Assembly (NCBI RefSeq): GCF_002909255.1
Contig: NZ_PIOB01000004.1
Coordinates: forward strand, 1-64,000
DNA length: 64,000 nucleotides
Source: Arenibacter hampyeongensis
Lineage (GTDB): Bacteria > Bacteroidota > Bacteroidia > Flavobacteriales > Flavobacteriaceae
Direction of reading: 5' to 3'
This document shows positions 56,062-64,000 of this stretch, piece by piece. The notes below the pieces were generated by a model. The model was given only the letters and a program-made list of their open reading frames with translations, was not told the DNA's origin and did not search any database. Made by a program: the position numbers and the translations under genes. Every line of letters starts with the position of its first letter. The stretch's first letter is position 1.

Positions 56062-56703
56062 TTGAAAGATACATTAAAACATCGCGGAATGCGCAACAAA
56101 TTGGCGGACATTCTTGCAGAAAAGGGAATTGCTGATAATGCCGTCCTAAATGCCATCCGCGCAGTGCCAAGACACTTGTTTTTGGATAGTAGTTTTGAAG
56201 ATCATGCATATCAGGATAAAGCTTTCCCCATAGGGGCGGACCAAACCATCTCCCAGCCGTATACAGTGGCCTTCCAGTCAGAACTTTTACAGGTAAAGCC
56301 AAATCATAAAATTTTGGAAATAGGTACGGGCAGTGGTTACCAAACTGCCGTTTTATTGAAACTTATGGCCAAGGTATATACCATTGAGCGCCAACTGGAG
56401 CTCTTTAAAAAGACGAATCTCTTTTTTAAAAAAATGGGGTACAGGCCCAAAAAAGTAATTTTCGGGGATGGTTATAAGGGGTTGCCTGAAGAGGCGCCTT
56501 TTGATAGTATCATTGTAACTGCCGGGGCTCCATTTGTGCCAAATCCTTTGTTGGCACAACTTAAGATAGGAGGAAGGTTGGTGATACCTGTGGGATTGGA
56601 TGAACAAATAATGACCTTATATGTCCGGAAATCTGCCAAGGAATTTGAGAAAAAAGAATTAGGGTCTTTTAGATTTGTACCCTTATTGGAGGATAAGAAT
56701 TAG
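56062..56703 (+). CDS. pcm: Protein-L-isoaspartate O-methyltransferase
   Basis: A 213-residue SAM methyltransferase that repairs isoaspartyl residues in damaged proteins. ADQTISQPYTVAFQ (59-72) and the SAM motif LEIGTGSGYQTAV (85-97) are diagnostic, followed by FDSIIVTAGAPFVPNPLLAQLKIGGRLVIPVG. The best start is a TTG at 56062 (KDTLKHRGMRNKL), since homologues begin MKDT-x-KHxGxR; the next in-frame ATG (56089) would drop nine conserved residues. Convergent with smpB, eight bases apart. Confidence 0.94.
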   Translation: MKDTLKHRGMRNKLADILAEKGIADNAVLNAIRAVPRHLFLDSSFEDHAYQDKAFPIGADQTISQPYTVAFQSELLQVKPNHKILEIGTGSGYQTAVLLKLMAKVYTIERQLELFKKTNLFFKKMGYRPKKVIFGDGYKGLPEEAPFDSIIVTAGAPFVPNPLLAQLKIGGRLVIPVGLDEQIMTLYVRKSAKEFEKKELGSFRFVPLLEDKN

Positions 56704-56711
56704 GGAACTCA

Positions 56712-57173
56712 CTAATTATTAAAACTTTTTTTAATTCGGTCCAGGTTTTTCTTGTTGTCACGATCTTTTATGGTTTCGCGCTTGTCATATAATTTTTTAC
56801 CCCTAGCCAAAGCAATGTTTATTTTGGCCAACCCCCTGTCATTTAGGAAGAGGTTCAAAGGGATAATGGTAAGGCCCGAATTTTTTACTTCCTTTTCCAG
56901 TTTTTTAAGCTCACCTCGGTTCAGTAAAAGTTTTCGCTCCGCTTTTGGCTTATGGTTATAATGGGTTCCATGGGAATATTCATCAACCTGCATATTAATG
57001 ACAAATAATTCACTCAGATCATTAAATTCACAAAAACTTTCAGAGATCGAGGCCTGGCCCTCCCTGATGGATTTGATTTCGGTACCGGATAATACAATGC
57101 CCGCAGTATAGGTGTCCAACAACTCGTAATCAAATCGAGCCCTTTTGTTTTTTATGTTTATTTTTTTCTGCAT
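56712..57173 (-). CDS. smpB: SsrA-binding protein SmpB
   Basis: A 153-residue trans-translation factor that binds tmRNA and rescues stalled ribosomes. The N-terminal NKRARFDYELLDTYTAGIVLSGTEIKSIREGQASI, the GLTIIPLNLFLNDRGLAKINIALARGKKLYDKRETIKDR block and the basic C-terminal tail that enters the mRNA channel are all present. The tmRNA gene itself is not in this window. The gene stands alone on the minus strand. Confidence 0.97.
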   Translation of the reverse strand: MQKKINIKNKRARFDYELLDTYTAGIVLSGTEIKSIREGQASISESFCEFNDLSELFVINMQVDEYSHGTHYNHKPKAERKLLLNRGELKKLEKEVKNSGLTIIPLNLFLNDRGLAKINIALARGKKLYDKRETIKDRDNKKNLDRIKKSFNN

Positions 57174-57309
57174 ATGTTTGACAAAAATAGCAACAATTAT
57201 CCGATTGGCAATTAGCGCTTACGTATAGATTTTACGTATAAGATTGGACACATGCTTCTTTTTTTGTAATGATTGGAACAACTTTACGATTAATCTTAAA
57301 ATTATTGAG

Positions 57310-58056
57310 ATGAGAACGGTATACCCTTTGTTATTGATTTTATTAATGGTTTCATGTAAGGAGAAAATGGCGACCTCAATTTCTGCCCAGGAAATAGTGG
57401 ATAGGTCAATATTGGTAAGCGGTGGGGATTTGTATAAAACCAGCGATATCGCTTTTAAATTTAGAGATTTTCAATATGCCTCTGAATGGAATGACGGTAG
57501 TAGAATTTTAAAACGGATAAAGCGCACAGATTCCACAAAGGTGTCGGATGTAAAAAGCACTTATGGTTTAAAGCGTTTCATTAATGATAGCTTGGTACCT
57601 TTAAAAGATTCGATGGCCAATGTGTTCGCAAATTCGGTAAATTCAGTACATTATTTTGCAAATCTTCCGTTTGGTTTAAACGATCCCGCGGTTAATAAGG
57701 AGTTGTTGGGTGAGGTTACCCTAAACGGTGAAGAGTATTACAAGTTAAAGGTAAGCTTTGATCAAAAAGGTGGCGGGGACGACTATGATGATATTTATTT
57801 GTATTGGTTTAATAAGGAGACCTTTAAGCCCGACTACCTAGCGTATGAATTTCATGTGGACGGTGGTGGAATCCGTTTTAGAGCTGCTTACAATGAACGC
57901 TACATAAGGGGTATCCGTTTTGTAGATTATGAAAACTATGAAGCCTCCCCGGAAGTTGCCTCTATATATGAGGTTGGAGATCTTTATGCACGGGGTCAAT
58001 TGAAATTATTGTCAAAAATAGAATTGGAGGATATTGCTGTAGTGGCGACCGATTAA
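57310..58056 (+). CDS. DUF6503 family lipoprotein
   Basis: A 248-residue lipoprotein (lipobox MVSC, Cys16), followed by a beta-rich domain with AQEIVDRSILVSGGDLYK (about 27-44), YLYWFNKETFKPDYLAYEFH and GIRFVDYENYEA. It is anchored in the envelope. DUF6503 proteins of Bacteroidota resemble LolA/outer-membrane lipoprotein carrier-like folds in their alternating strands, but the function is unassigned. The ATG at 57310 is preferred over a TTG 22 codons upstream because it begins the signal peptide. Its end overlaps the convergent phosphatase gene by four bases. Confidence 0.8.
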   Translation: MRTVYPLLLILLMVSCKEKMATSISAQEIVDRSILVSGGDLYKTSDIAFKFRDFQYASEWNDGSRILKRIKRTDSTKVSDVKSTYGLKRFINDSLVPLKDSMANVFANSVNSVHYFANLPFGLNDPAVNKELLGEVTLNGEEYYKLKVSFDQKGGGDDYDDIYLYWFNKETFKPDYLAYEFHVDGGGIRFRAAYNERYIRGIRFVDYENYEASPEVASIYEVGDLYARGQLKLLSKIELEDIAVVATD

Positions 58057-58589
58057 TCCATTTTTAATCTAATATCCGAGGCTTTTCCATTTATTATCCG
58101 CACAATAAAAAGGCTGCTATTGTCATAGTCGTCCATGTGCTCGTATTTTTCTTCCCCCAATATTAGATTTACAAATTCCGGGGTGGTATTGCTGTGGCCA
58201 ACGATAAGAACGTTCTTGCCTTTGTTCTCTTGTTTAAATTCTTCTATAATAATTGCTTTGGGGTCGTAATATTGTGGTGTAATTTCTTTTTTTACGGAAG
58301 TAGGCGCTGCCGTCATAGCCGTTCTTTCAAAATCCGTGATATAAATGGCATCTAGGGCTACCGGGTCAAAAACCTCTGCCCAACGGATGGCGCGTCCCAA
58401 CCCATCCTGATTCAATTCGGGATCTATATTTTCCGGATTGCTGCGATCTTTTTCGGCATGTCTAATGAAATAAAAGGTGGAAATATAATCTTCTGCAATT
58501 TCCAAGGGTAACTTTGGTTCGTCCCTACAGGCCATGTTGCCAAAAGTTAAGGCTAGAATTAATAGCAGTTTTATATTTTTCATGGTCAA
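58053..58589 (-). CDS. Histidine phosphatase family lipoprotein
   Basis: A 178-residue member of the phosphoglycerate mutase/SixA-like superfamily. The signal peptide ends in the lipobox NMAC (Cys21, counting from the first Met; Met3 is the likelier start). The catalytic RHAEK motif is at 43-47, the arginine of ITDFERTAMTA near 85-92, and the second histidine in VLIVGHSNTTPE. It is probably a periplasmic phosphatase; the substrate is not known. Confidence 0.88.
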   Translation of the reverse strand: MTMKNIKLLLILALTFGNMACRDEPKLPLEIAEDYISTFYFIRHAEKDRSNPENIDPELNQDGLGRAIRWAEVFDPVALDAIYITDFERTAMTAAPTSVKKEITPQYYDPKAIIIEEFKQENKGKNVLIVGHSNTTPEFVNLILGEEKYEHMDDYDNSSLFIVRIINGKASDIRLKMD

Positions 58590-58679
58590 TTCTATTTTTG
58601 GTAAATGATTATTCTTGTAATGTAACTAAAATTACATTAAAAAAGTATGTAGTGCCCGCAGTTTTTTGTTCTTTTGTAT

Positions 58680-60287
58680 ATGGATAAAAAGTATGCTATT
58701 TATGCTATTTTGTTTGCGATATTTTTTACGCATGCCCAAGAGGTTGCTCTTCCAACCGATCTTAGGCAACACAATTTAAATGAATTCAACTCCAGTTTAT
58801 TTAATCCCGTTTTTTCTCTTGACAGGAACAATCCGCAGTCCATTGCATGGTGGTCCAGGTATCAATGGCAAACAATAGATGCTGACCCAACTTCCATTTT
58901 TTTAAATTATTCTAGAAAAATAAACGCTCAATCGTCCATAGGTGTTGGGTTTGTCCAAAATAATACGGGGGTGTTTTTAAATACCGGCGGAGTGCTGAAT
59001 TATGCATATGCCTTTAATTTTGACAATAATATGCAATTGTCTGTAGGGCTTAACGTCTTTGGTTTCAGTAGTGAAATTGCAGATGACCGCTATAATCCGG
59101 ATCCCGATATATTAATACCGCAATTGGAAGTGTCCAATGCCTTTATTATGCAATTTGCACCAGGGGTCAGGTTTTCCATAGATGGATTTAGTGTTGGTTT
59201 TACTGCGGAAAACCTTTTTGATTATAATTTTTCTACCAACAAAAGTTATTCAGAAACTAATGAAAAGATCTACTTAGGCATGGTGGACTATCAGTTTCCG
59301 TTAACACTTTTCAGCGGTGTGGATAATGCTTATCTCCGACCTTTATTATATGTGAAATCTGTACCTTATGGGGATACCCAGGTTGGGCTAAATGCCCTAT
59401 TGTCGTCCAATAAATTCTGGTTGCAGGGTGGTTATAATAGTTTTTACGGTCTATCCGGTGGTTTGGGAGGTAGATTTTTTAAGCATTTGTCATTGGGTGC
59501 CTTAATAGAATACGGCACGGATGCTGATATCAAGGATCAGGATCCAAGTTTTGAAATAATTGCAGCCTATACTTTGGGTAGTCCTGATGACCGTAAAAAG
59601 GTAGTAGGTTTTGATGTGGATGAGGAGCAGGAAGCGTTGGCGAAACTGCAGAAGGAAAATCTAAGTGAAGAAGAAGACCGGAAAGCAGAGGAAGTAAAAA
59701 TGAAGGAAGATCTTACAAAAGCAGAGGCCCTAGCTGAGCAAAATGCGAATAAAAAAACCAAAAAACAAAAACGGGTTAGAGGTAAGAAAAAGAGGGCCTT
59801 GGCAGAAGAATTGAGAGTGGCCGAGGAATTGGCAGCAGCAAAAAGATTAAAGGAAAAGCAGGAGGCCGAGGCTATGGCCAAGGCTGTGCAAATGAAGGAG
59901 CAGCAAAGATTGGATTCTATAAATAATATGGAACTGGCCTTAGCCAAGAAAATTCAGGAAGATTTGGACAGGATTGCGGCTAGAAAGAAGGCGGGTAAAT
60001 CTGTGACACAAGGACATTATGAGGAAGTAGATAAACTTCAGGGTCAAAAAGCTGGATTTTATCTTATTGGCAATGTTTATGGTACCAGTAGATACCGTGA
60101 TATATTTATTCAAAACCTTGATAAAAAAGGTATTGAAGCTAAGTTTTTCCACCTAGAGAAGACCAATTGGGACTACGTATATTTGGAAAGGTTCGATACT
60201 CTAATTGATGCCGAAGCGGCAAGGGATAATGACTTTAACGGCAAATATTCAGAAAAAACGTGGATATTTAGGATAATCGGGGAATAG
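58680..60287 (+). CDS. PorP/SprF-family outer-membrane protein with SPOR-like C-terminal domain
   Basis: A 535-residue protein. A signal peptide (about 1-20) is followed by a PorP/SprF beta-barrel region (about 21-305; DLRQHNLNEFNSSLFNPVFS, QSSIGVGFVQNNTG, PLLYVKSVPYGDTQVGLNALL). A highly charged Lys/Glu/Ala-rich helix follows (about 315-430), and then a C-terminal module (about 460-535; KAGFYLIGNVYGTSRYRDIF and YVYLERFDTLIDAEAA) that looks like a SPOR peptidoglycan-binding fold. PorP/SprF proteins belong to the type IX secretion/gliding apparatus. The added tail could tether the barrel to peptidoglycan. The ATG at 58680 is chosen over a TTG two codons earlier. Confidence 0.87.
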   Translation: MDKKYAIYAILFAIFFTHAQEVALPTDLRQHNLNEFNSSLFNPVFSLDRNNPQSIAWWSRYQWQTIDADPTSIFLNYSRKINAQSSIGVGFVQNNTGVFLNTGGVLNYAYAFNFDNNMQLSVGLNVFGFSSEIADDRYNPDPDILIPQLEVSNAFIMQFAPGVRFSIDGFSVGFTAENLFDYNFSTNKSYSETNEKIYLGMVDYQFPLTLFSGVDNAYLRPLLYVKSVPYGDTQVGLNALLSSNKFWLQGGYNSFYGLSGGLGGRFFKHLSLGALIEYGTDADIKDQDPSFEIIAAYTLGSPDDRKKVVGFDVDEEQEALAKLQKENLSEEEDRKAEEVKMKEDLTKAEALAEQNANKKTKKQKRVRGKKKRALAEELRVAEELAAAKRLKEKQEAEAMAKAVQMKEQQRLDSINNMELALAKKIQEDLDRIAARKKAGKSVTQGHYEEVDKLQGQKAGFYLIGNVYGTSRYRDIFIQNLDKKGIEAKFFHLEKTNWDYVYLERFDTLIDAEAARDNDFNGKYSEKTWIFRIIGE

Positions 60288-60294
60288 TTCTAGG

Positions 60295-60891
60295 TTATTT
60301 TTTTATCTCACGGACAATTAATTGGTCCAAGTAGGCTATAGTGTTAATCAAGTATTTTCTGTCACCTGTAATTGTTGCCATGGCAACGGCTCCCTGTATC
60401 ATTGTAAATAGTTGTTTGGAAAACTGAAGGGGGGTTACCGGTAATCTAAGTTCATTGTTGTTTAGCCCATTTTCTAGAACCAAGGCAATTTTTCCTTCAA
60501 TCGTTTTTATTGTTTCCCTGGTTGCGGCCAATAACTGTGAATTATTGTGATTGGCATCTACACCAACATTTAAAATTGGGCAGCCTCCCAATTCTTCAAC
60601 AAAGGTGTCGTAGTTTCGATAAAAATTTGTTAGTACAAATAGTTTTTGAAGGGAAGTTCCGCTCGAATTTAGTTTTTCGTCAATTTCAGACAATAGTTTT
60701 TTGCTATTGTATTCAAATGCGGCAAGTGCCAAGGAGTCCTTGTTTTCGAAATTCCCGTAGATAGCTCCTTTGGTAAGTCCGGTAGCCTCGGTAAGGTCGC
60801 TCATGCTAGTTCCCACATATCCAAGTTTGTTAAAAATTGGCGCAACAGTTTCGATGATATAGGCAGTGGTTCTTTCAGCTTTTGTAGACAT
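60295..60891 (-). CDS. TetR/AcrR family transcriptional regulator
   Basis: A 198-residue repressor. The N-terminal helix-turn-helix is at about 25-50 (TSMSDLTEATGLTKGAIYGNFENKDSL) and the ligand-binding helical domain covers about 60-198, with YRNYDTFVEELGGCPILNVGVDA resembling the AcrR/Rut-like subgroup. The target genes and ligand are unknown: neither neighbour (clpB, PorP/SprF) is an obvious target, and the gene is convergent with the SprF gene. Confidence 0.9.
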   Translation of the reverse strand: MSTKAERTTAYIIETVAPIFNKLGYVGTSMSDLTEATGLTKGAIYGNFENKDSLALAAFEYNSKKLLSEIDEKLNSSGTSLQKLFVLTNFYRNYDTFVEELGGCPILNVGVDANHNNSQLLAATRETIKTIEGKIALVLENGLNNNELRLPVTPLQFSKQLFTMIQGAVAMATITGDRKYLINTIAYLDQLIVREIKK

Positions 60892-60956
60892 GTCCTTACA
60901 GTTTTATGCTAATATAAAAAATATTATACTGCATGGTATTTATTGTTAATAAAAAA

Positions 60957-60985
60957 AGGGCATCCAATTTTAATTGGGATGCCCT
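60957..60985 (-). terminator. Intrinsic terminator after clpB
   Basis: AGGGCATCCAATT (60957-60969) pairs with AATTGGGATGCCCT (60972-60985) with one bulged G, and is followed on the minus strand by a run of seven T. It lies 20 bases past the clpB stop. Confidence 0.9.
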
Positions 60986-61004
60986 CGTAACGTTAAGGAT
61001 CAAT

Positions 61005-63605
61005 TTATTTTGCAAGTTCACTTTCATTTCTAAAGACCAATTGGTCGTCAAAAGAGTCTATGAGAATAATTCCACCTGGTTGAATTTTGCCACTTAGCAA
61101 TTCTTTGGAAATATTGTTCAATACTTCTTTCTGAATTACCCTCTTTATGGGCCGTGCACCATATTGGGGGTCGTACCCTTTGTTGGCCAAATATTCAATA
61201 GCCTCGTCCGTTGCATCTATTGTGATATTCTGCTTGGCAACCAATTTTTTCAACAGATCCATTTGGAGTACCACTATCTTGCTTATGTCTTTTTTGCTCA
61301 AGGGGGTAAACATGATAATGTCATCTATGCGGTTTAGGAACTCTGGCCGTATTGTTTTCCGCAATAGTCCCAGCACTTCTACCCGTGCCGCTTCTGCGGC
61401 ACTATAGATGTCCTTGTTGTTCTCAAATGTTTCCTGTATTATATGGCTTCCCATATTACTGGTCATAATAATTATGGTATTCTTAAAATCCGCAACACGG
61501 CCTTTGTTATCTGTTAGTCTACCTTCGTCCAATACCTGTAATAAGACATTAAATGTATCAGGATGCGCTTTTTCAATTTCATCCAGCAAAACTACGGAAT
61601 AGGGTCTTCTTCGCACTGCCTCGGTCAATTGTCCACCTTCGTCATAGCCAACATATCCTGGAGGTGCACCTACCAATCTACTTACGGCGTGCCGCTCTTG
61701 ATATTCGCTCATGTCAATTCGAGTCATAGCATTTTCGTCGTCAAAAAGATAGGCGGCCAATGTTTTGGCCAATTCAGTTTTTCCTACCCCGGTGGTCCCA
61801 AGGAACAGGAAGGAGCCAATTGGTCTTTTGCTGTCCTGTAATCCCGCCCTGCTTCTTCGTATGGCATCGGAAACCGCCTGTATTGCCTCTTCCTGACCTA
61901 CTACTCTTTTATGGAGGACATCTTCCAATTTTAAGAGTTTTTCCCGTTCACTTTGGAGCATTTTCGTAACTGGGATTCCTGTCCATTTGGCCACTACTTC
62001 AGCAATATCTTCATTGGTAACCTCTTCTTTGATCAGGGTCTCTCCAAGTTGCTGTTCTTCCAGCTCGCTTTCAAGCTTTGCCAATCGTTCCTGGGCTTCC
62101 TTTATTTTGCCATACCTAATTTCGGCAACTTTTCCATAATCCCCGTTACGTTCGGCCCTTTCGGCATCCAACTTAAAGTTTTCAATATCGTTCTTTGTTT
62201 TTTGGATGTCGTCAACTACGGTTTTTTCACTTTCCCATTTTGCAAAGATTTCATTTCGATCCTCCTTTAAATTGGCAAGATCAATATTTAGGGCCTTTAA
62301 TTTTGAAGTGTCGTTTTCTCGCTTAATAGCTTCTATTTCAATCTCCAATTGCATTATTTTTCGGTCTAAAACATCGAGTTCCTCCGGTTTGGAATTAATT
62401 TCCATCCTTAACTTGGAAGCGGCCTCATCCATTAAATCAATAGCCTTATCCGGTAAAAATCTATTGGTAATATAGCGTTGTGATAATTCTACCGCCGCAA
62501 TTACGGCCTCGTCCTTAATTCTTACCTTATGATGCGCCTCGTACTTTTCTTTTATTCCTCTAAGAATGGATATGGCGCTTTCGGTATCCGGTTCATCCAC
62601 TATAACTTTCTGAAACCTTCGCTCCAAGGCCTTGTCCTTCTCAAAATACTTTTGATACTCGTCCAGGGTGGTGGCACCTATTGCACGAAGCTCACCACGG
62701 GCCAGGGCCGGCTTTAAAATATTGGCCGCATCCATTGCACCCTGACCTCCTCCAGCACCTACAAGTGTGTGGATTTCATCTATAAAAAGTACAATATTGC
62801 CATCGGAAGTGGTTACTTCCTTGATTACCGCTTTTAAGCGTTCCTCAAATTCACCTTTGTATTTGGCGCCCGCAATAAGAGCGCCCATGTCCAATGAAAA
62901 AATTATTTTATCCTTAAGGTTCTCAGGGATATCGCCCTGTACAATTCTGTGGGCCAAACCTTCGGCAATAGCTGTTTTACCCACTCCGGGCTCACCTACC
63001 AACATAGGGTTGTTTTTTGTCCTTCTGGATAGAATTTGCAATACCCTTCTTATTTCCTCGTCCCTTCCAATAACCGGGTCCAGTTTACCGCTATCGGCAA
63101 GTTCATTGAGATTTCGGGCGTATTTGTTCAAGGAGTTGTATGTGTCCTCTGCGCTCTGTGAAGTTACCTTACCTCCCTTTCTCAATTCGGAAATAGCAGC
63201 TTTAAAGTCCTTTTCGGTAACTCCTTGATCTTTTAAAATTTGCGCTATTTTGCTTTTGGATTTGAAAACAGCCAACAGCAAATGTTCTACTGAGACATAT
63301 TCATCCTCCATTTTTTTTGCAATAATACTGGCCTCGGTCAAGGTTTTATTGGCTTCCCTGGAAAGCATTATTTCTCCACCGGAAACTTTAGGGAAGCTTT
63401 CCAGTTCTTTTTCCAGGATTTGATTTAATAAGGCGGTGTTTACATTAAGTTTTTTGAGTAGAAAAGGCAGCACATTTTCCTCTACTTCGGAAATGGCCTT
63501 AAAAATATGTTCGTTCTCAATTTGTTGGTGGCCGAAACCTTGCGCCATCTCATGGGCATGTTGGATGGCCTCCTGGGATTTTATAGTGAAGTTATTAAAA
63601 TTCAT
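61005..63605 (-). CDS. clpB: ATP-dependent disaggregase ClpB
   Basis: An 866-residue Hsp100 chaperone that, with DnaK, dissolves protein aggregates. The Clp N-domain (1-150) is followed by AAA+1 with Walker A GEPGVGKTAIAEG near 203-215 and a long middle coiled-coil domain (about 400-525). AAA+2 has Walker A GTTGVGKTELAKT near 600-612, and the C-terminal D2 small domain ends at the C-terminus. Length and domain order match canonical ClpB, not ClpA or ClpC. A 10-bp hairpin lies in the leader at 63641-63667 (separate entry). Confidence 0.97.
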   Translation of the reverse strand: MNFNNFTIKSQEAIQHAHEMAQGFGHQQIENEHIFKAISEVEENVLPFLLKKLNVNTALLNQILEKELESFPKVSGGEIMLSREANKTLTEASIIAKKMEDEYVSVEHLLLAVFKSKSKIAQILKDQGVTEKDFKAAISELRKGGKVTSQSAEDTYNSLNKYARNLNELADSGKLDPVIGRDEEIRRVLQILSRRTKNNPMLVGEPGVGKTAIAEGLAHRIVQGDIPENLKDKIIFSLDMGALIAGAKYKGEFEERLKAVIKEVTTSDGNIVLFIDEIHTLVGAGGGQGAMDAANILKPALARGELRAIGATTLDEYQKYFEKDKALERRFQKVIVDEPDTESAISILRGIKEKYEAHHKVRIKDEAVIAAVELSQRYITNRFLPDKAIDLMDEAASKLRMEINSKPEELDVLDRKIMQLEIEIEAIKRENDTSKLKALNIDLANLKEDRNEIFAKWESEKTVVDDIQKTKNDIENFKLDAERAERNGDYGKVAEIRYGKIKEAQERLAKLESELEEQQLGETLIKEEVTNEDIAEVVAKWTGIPVTKMLQSEREKLLKLEDVLHKRVVGQEEAIQAVSDAIRRSRAGLQDSKRPIGSFLFLGTTGVGKTELAKTLAAYLFDDENAMTRIDMSEYQERHAVSRLVGAPPGYVGYDEGGQLTEAVRRRPYSVVLLDEIEKAHPDTFNVLLQVLDEGRLTDNKGRVADFKNTIIIMTSNMGSHIIQETFENNKDIYSAAEAARVEVLGLLRKTIRPEFLNRIDDIIMFTPLSKKDISKIVVLQMDLLKKLVAKQNITIDATDEAIEYLANKGYDPQYGARPIKRVIQKEVLNNISKELLSGKIQPGGIILIDSFDDQLVFRNESELAK

Positions 63606-63640
63606 ATAGTTGTTTTTTTTGTGTTATTGTTTACTTTTGA

Positions 63641-63667
63641 AGTGGTAAGGGCAACAACCTTACCACT
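63641..63667. promoter_or_regulatory. Perfect 10-bp hairpin in the clpB leader
   Basis: AGTGGTAAGG (63641-63650) and CCTTACCACT (63658-63667) are exact complements with a 7-base loop, 36 bases upstream of the clpB ATG. It differs from CIRCE. On the plus strand it is followed by GTTTTTAAC and looks like a terminator with no gene in front of it; on the minus strand it would lie in the clpB 5' leader. A stress-response operator or RNA control element is possible. Confidence 0.45.
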
Positions 63668-63727
63668 GTTTTTAACAGGACATAATGTCACTTATTATTG
63701 AAATTATCGCGACAATTCGTCAGTATG

Positions 63728-63735
63728 TAAGTTTG
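63728..63735 (+). promoter_or_regulatory. Predicted -7 promoter element for ytxJ
   Basis: TAAGTTTG is an exact TAnnTTTG match 35 bases before the ytxJ ATG, in the region shared with the divergent clpB gene. Confidence 0.5.
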
Positions 63736-63769
63736 GTGGGATTATTCGACTTAATTATAAAATTACGAA

Positions 63770-64000
63770 ATGGGAATATTTAATACGCTTTTTGGGAAAG
63801 AAAACAATAAAGAAAAAAAAGAAACCAAGGTGGCACCATGGATTCCATTAGCGTCAATTGAACAGTTGGAGAAAATAAGGGAAAGATCCAAGATCAAACC
63901 TCAGGCAATATTTAAGCACTCCACGACCTGTGGAATTAGTAGAATGGTTATGAACAGGTTTAATGAGGGGTATGACATTCCTGCAAACAGTTTGGATCTA
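63770..64000 (+). CDS. ytxJ: Monothiol bacilliredoxin YtxJ, 5' part cut by window edge
   Basis: The first 77 codons of a gene that continues past the window. The start MGIFNTLFGKE is followed by a Lys/Glu-rich stretch, then VAPWIPLASIEQL and IFKHSTTCGISRMVMNRF, the thioredoxin-like block with one active-site cysteine (Cys54) typical of YtxJ. This family is linked to bacillithiol redox balance, and its presence suggests the organism makes bacillithiol, as several flavobacteria do. The 3' half, about 50 codons, is missing. Divergent from clpB. Confidence 0.85.
   Translation, partial: MGIFNTLFGKENNKEKKETKVAPWIPLASIEQLEKIRERSKIKPQAIFKHSTTCGISRMVMNRFNEGYDIPANSLDL

Noticed and set aside
59567-59947. 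Antisense Ser-rich open frame in the PorP/SprF gene
   Set aside because: It is the mirror of the Lys/Glu/Ala-rich coding region, which naturally gives a Ser/Phe/Leu-rich antisense frame.

Overview
The window is a chromosomal segment of a flavobacterium (Bacteroidota, Flavobacteriaceae, probably a marine genus related to Maribacter, Zobellia or Arenibacter; the genus is inference). The sequence supports this in three ways: it is AT-rich; it carries lineage-typical families (DUF6095, DUF4249 paired with a TonB-dependent receptor, DUF4835, DUF6913, DUF6503, PorP/SprF, long-form GAPDH); and many genes are preceded by the Bacteroidota -7 element TAnnTTTG rather than by E. coli-type promoters. About 64 protein genes are supported. 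Several start codons are non-ATG (TTG for recN, the YbbR gene and pcm; GTG for ribD). I see no tRNA, integrase, transposase, prophage or CRISPR array.

Layout. Positions 1-700 hold the 3' end of a 5S rRNA gene, its terminator, a second copy of that 5S-tail/terminator block, and AT-rich CAATTG repeats. Positions 700-13300 are almost all on the minus strand: a deoxynucleotidase, a TonB receptor/DUF4249 pair, monomeric isocitrate dehydrogenase, a non-coding structured RNA candidate (possibly 6S-Flavo), rplS, trmD, a coiled-coil membrane protein, GAPDH and an HtrA protease. Positions 13400-16600 (plus) carry dapF, a GNAT gene, mltG and a lysozyme-like protein, all linked to the cell wall. Positions 16600-19230 (minus) are rsmI-like, a tyrosine phosphatase and dnaA. 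Positions 19400-29700 hold a thioesterase, a ribD/HAD/transporter/YigZ operon, prmC, a LOG-family gene, ligA, and a sugar-acid catabolic set (GntP permease, FAH-family dehydratase, small conserved protein).

Positions 29800-36450 (minus) contain a NIPSNAP protein, a GNAT gene, an FdhF/YdeP molybdoenzyme with a small partner and FdhD, and a 5'-nucleotidase split into two genes. Positions 36500-49230 (plus) hold DUF6913-dapA, then bamD-rpoZ-coaBC-DUF4835-recN, fabI, a glycosyltransferase/YbbR/coaE group, and a two-component system. Positions 49400-55800 (minus) hold gntK, miaA, a potassium channel with a zinc-ribbon tail, an exonuclease/GIY-YIG fusion, yggS, a 3-hydroxyacyl-CoA dehydrogenase and a Gfo/Idh/MocA oxidoreductase. 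The last part has pcm, smpB, two lipoprotein genes, a PorP/SprF protein with a SPOR-like tail, a TetR regulator, clpB and the start of a YtxJ bacilliredoxin gene cut by the window edge.

Most of the window is core housekeeping DNA. The points most worth a second look are the structured RNA downstream of rplS, the duplicated rRNA tail, the altered catalytic residues in CoaBC, the PorP/SprF-SPOR fusion, the channel-zinc ribbon fusion, and the perfect hairpin in the clpB leader.
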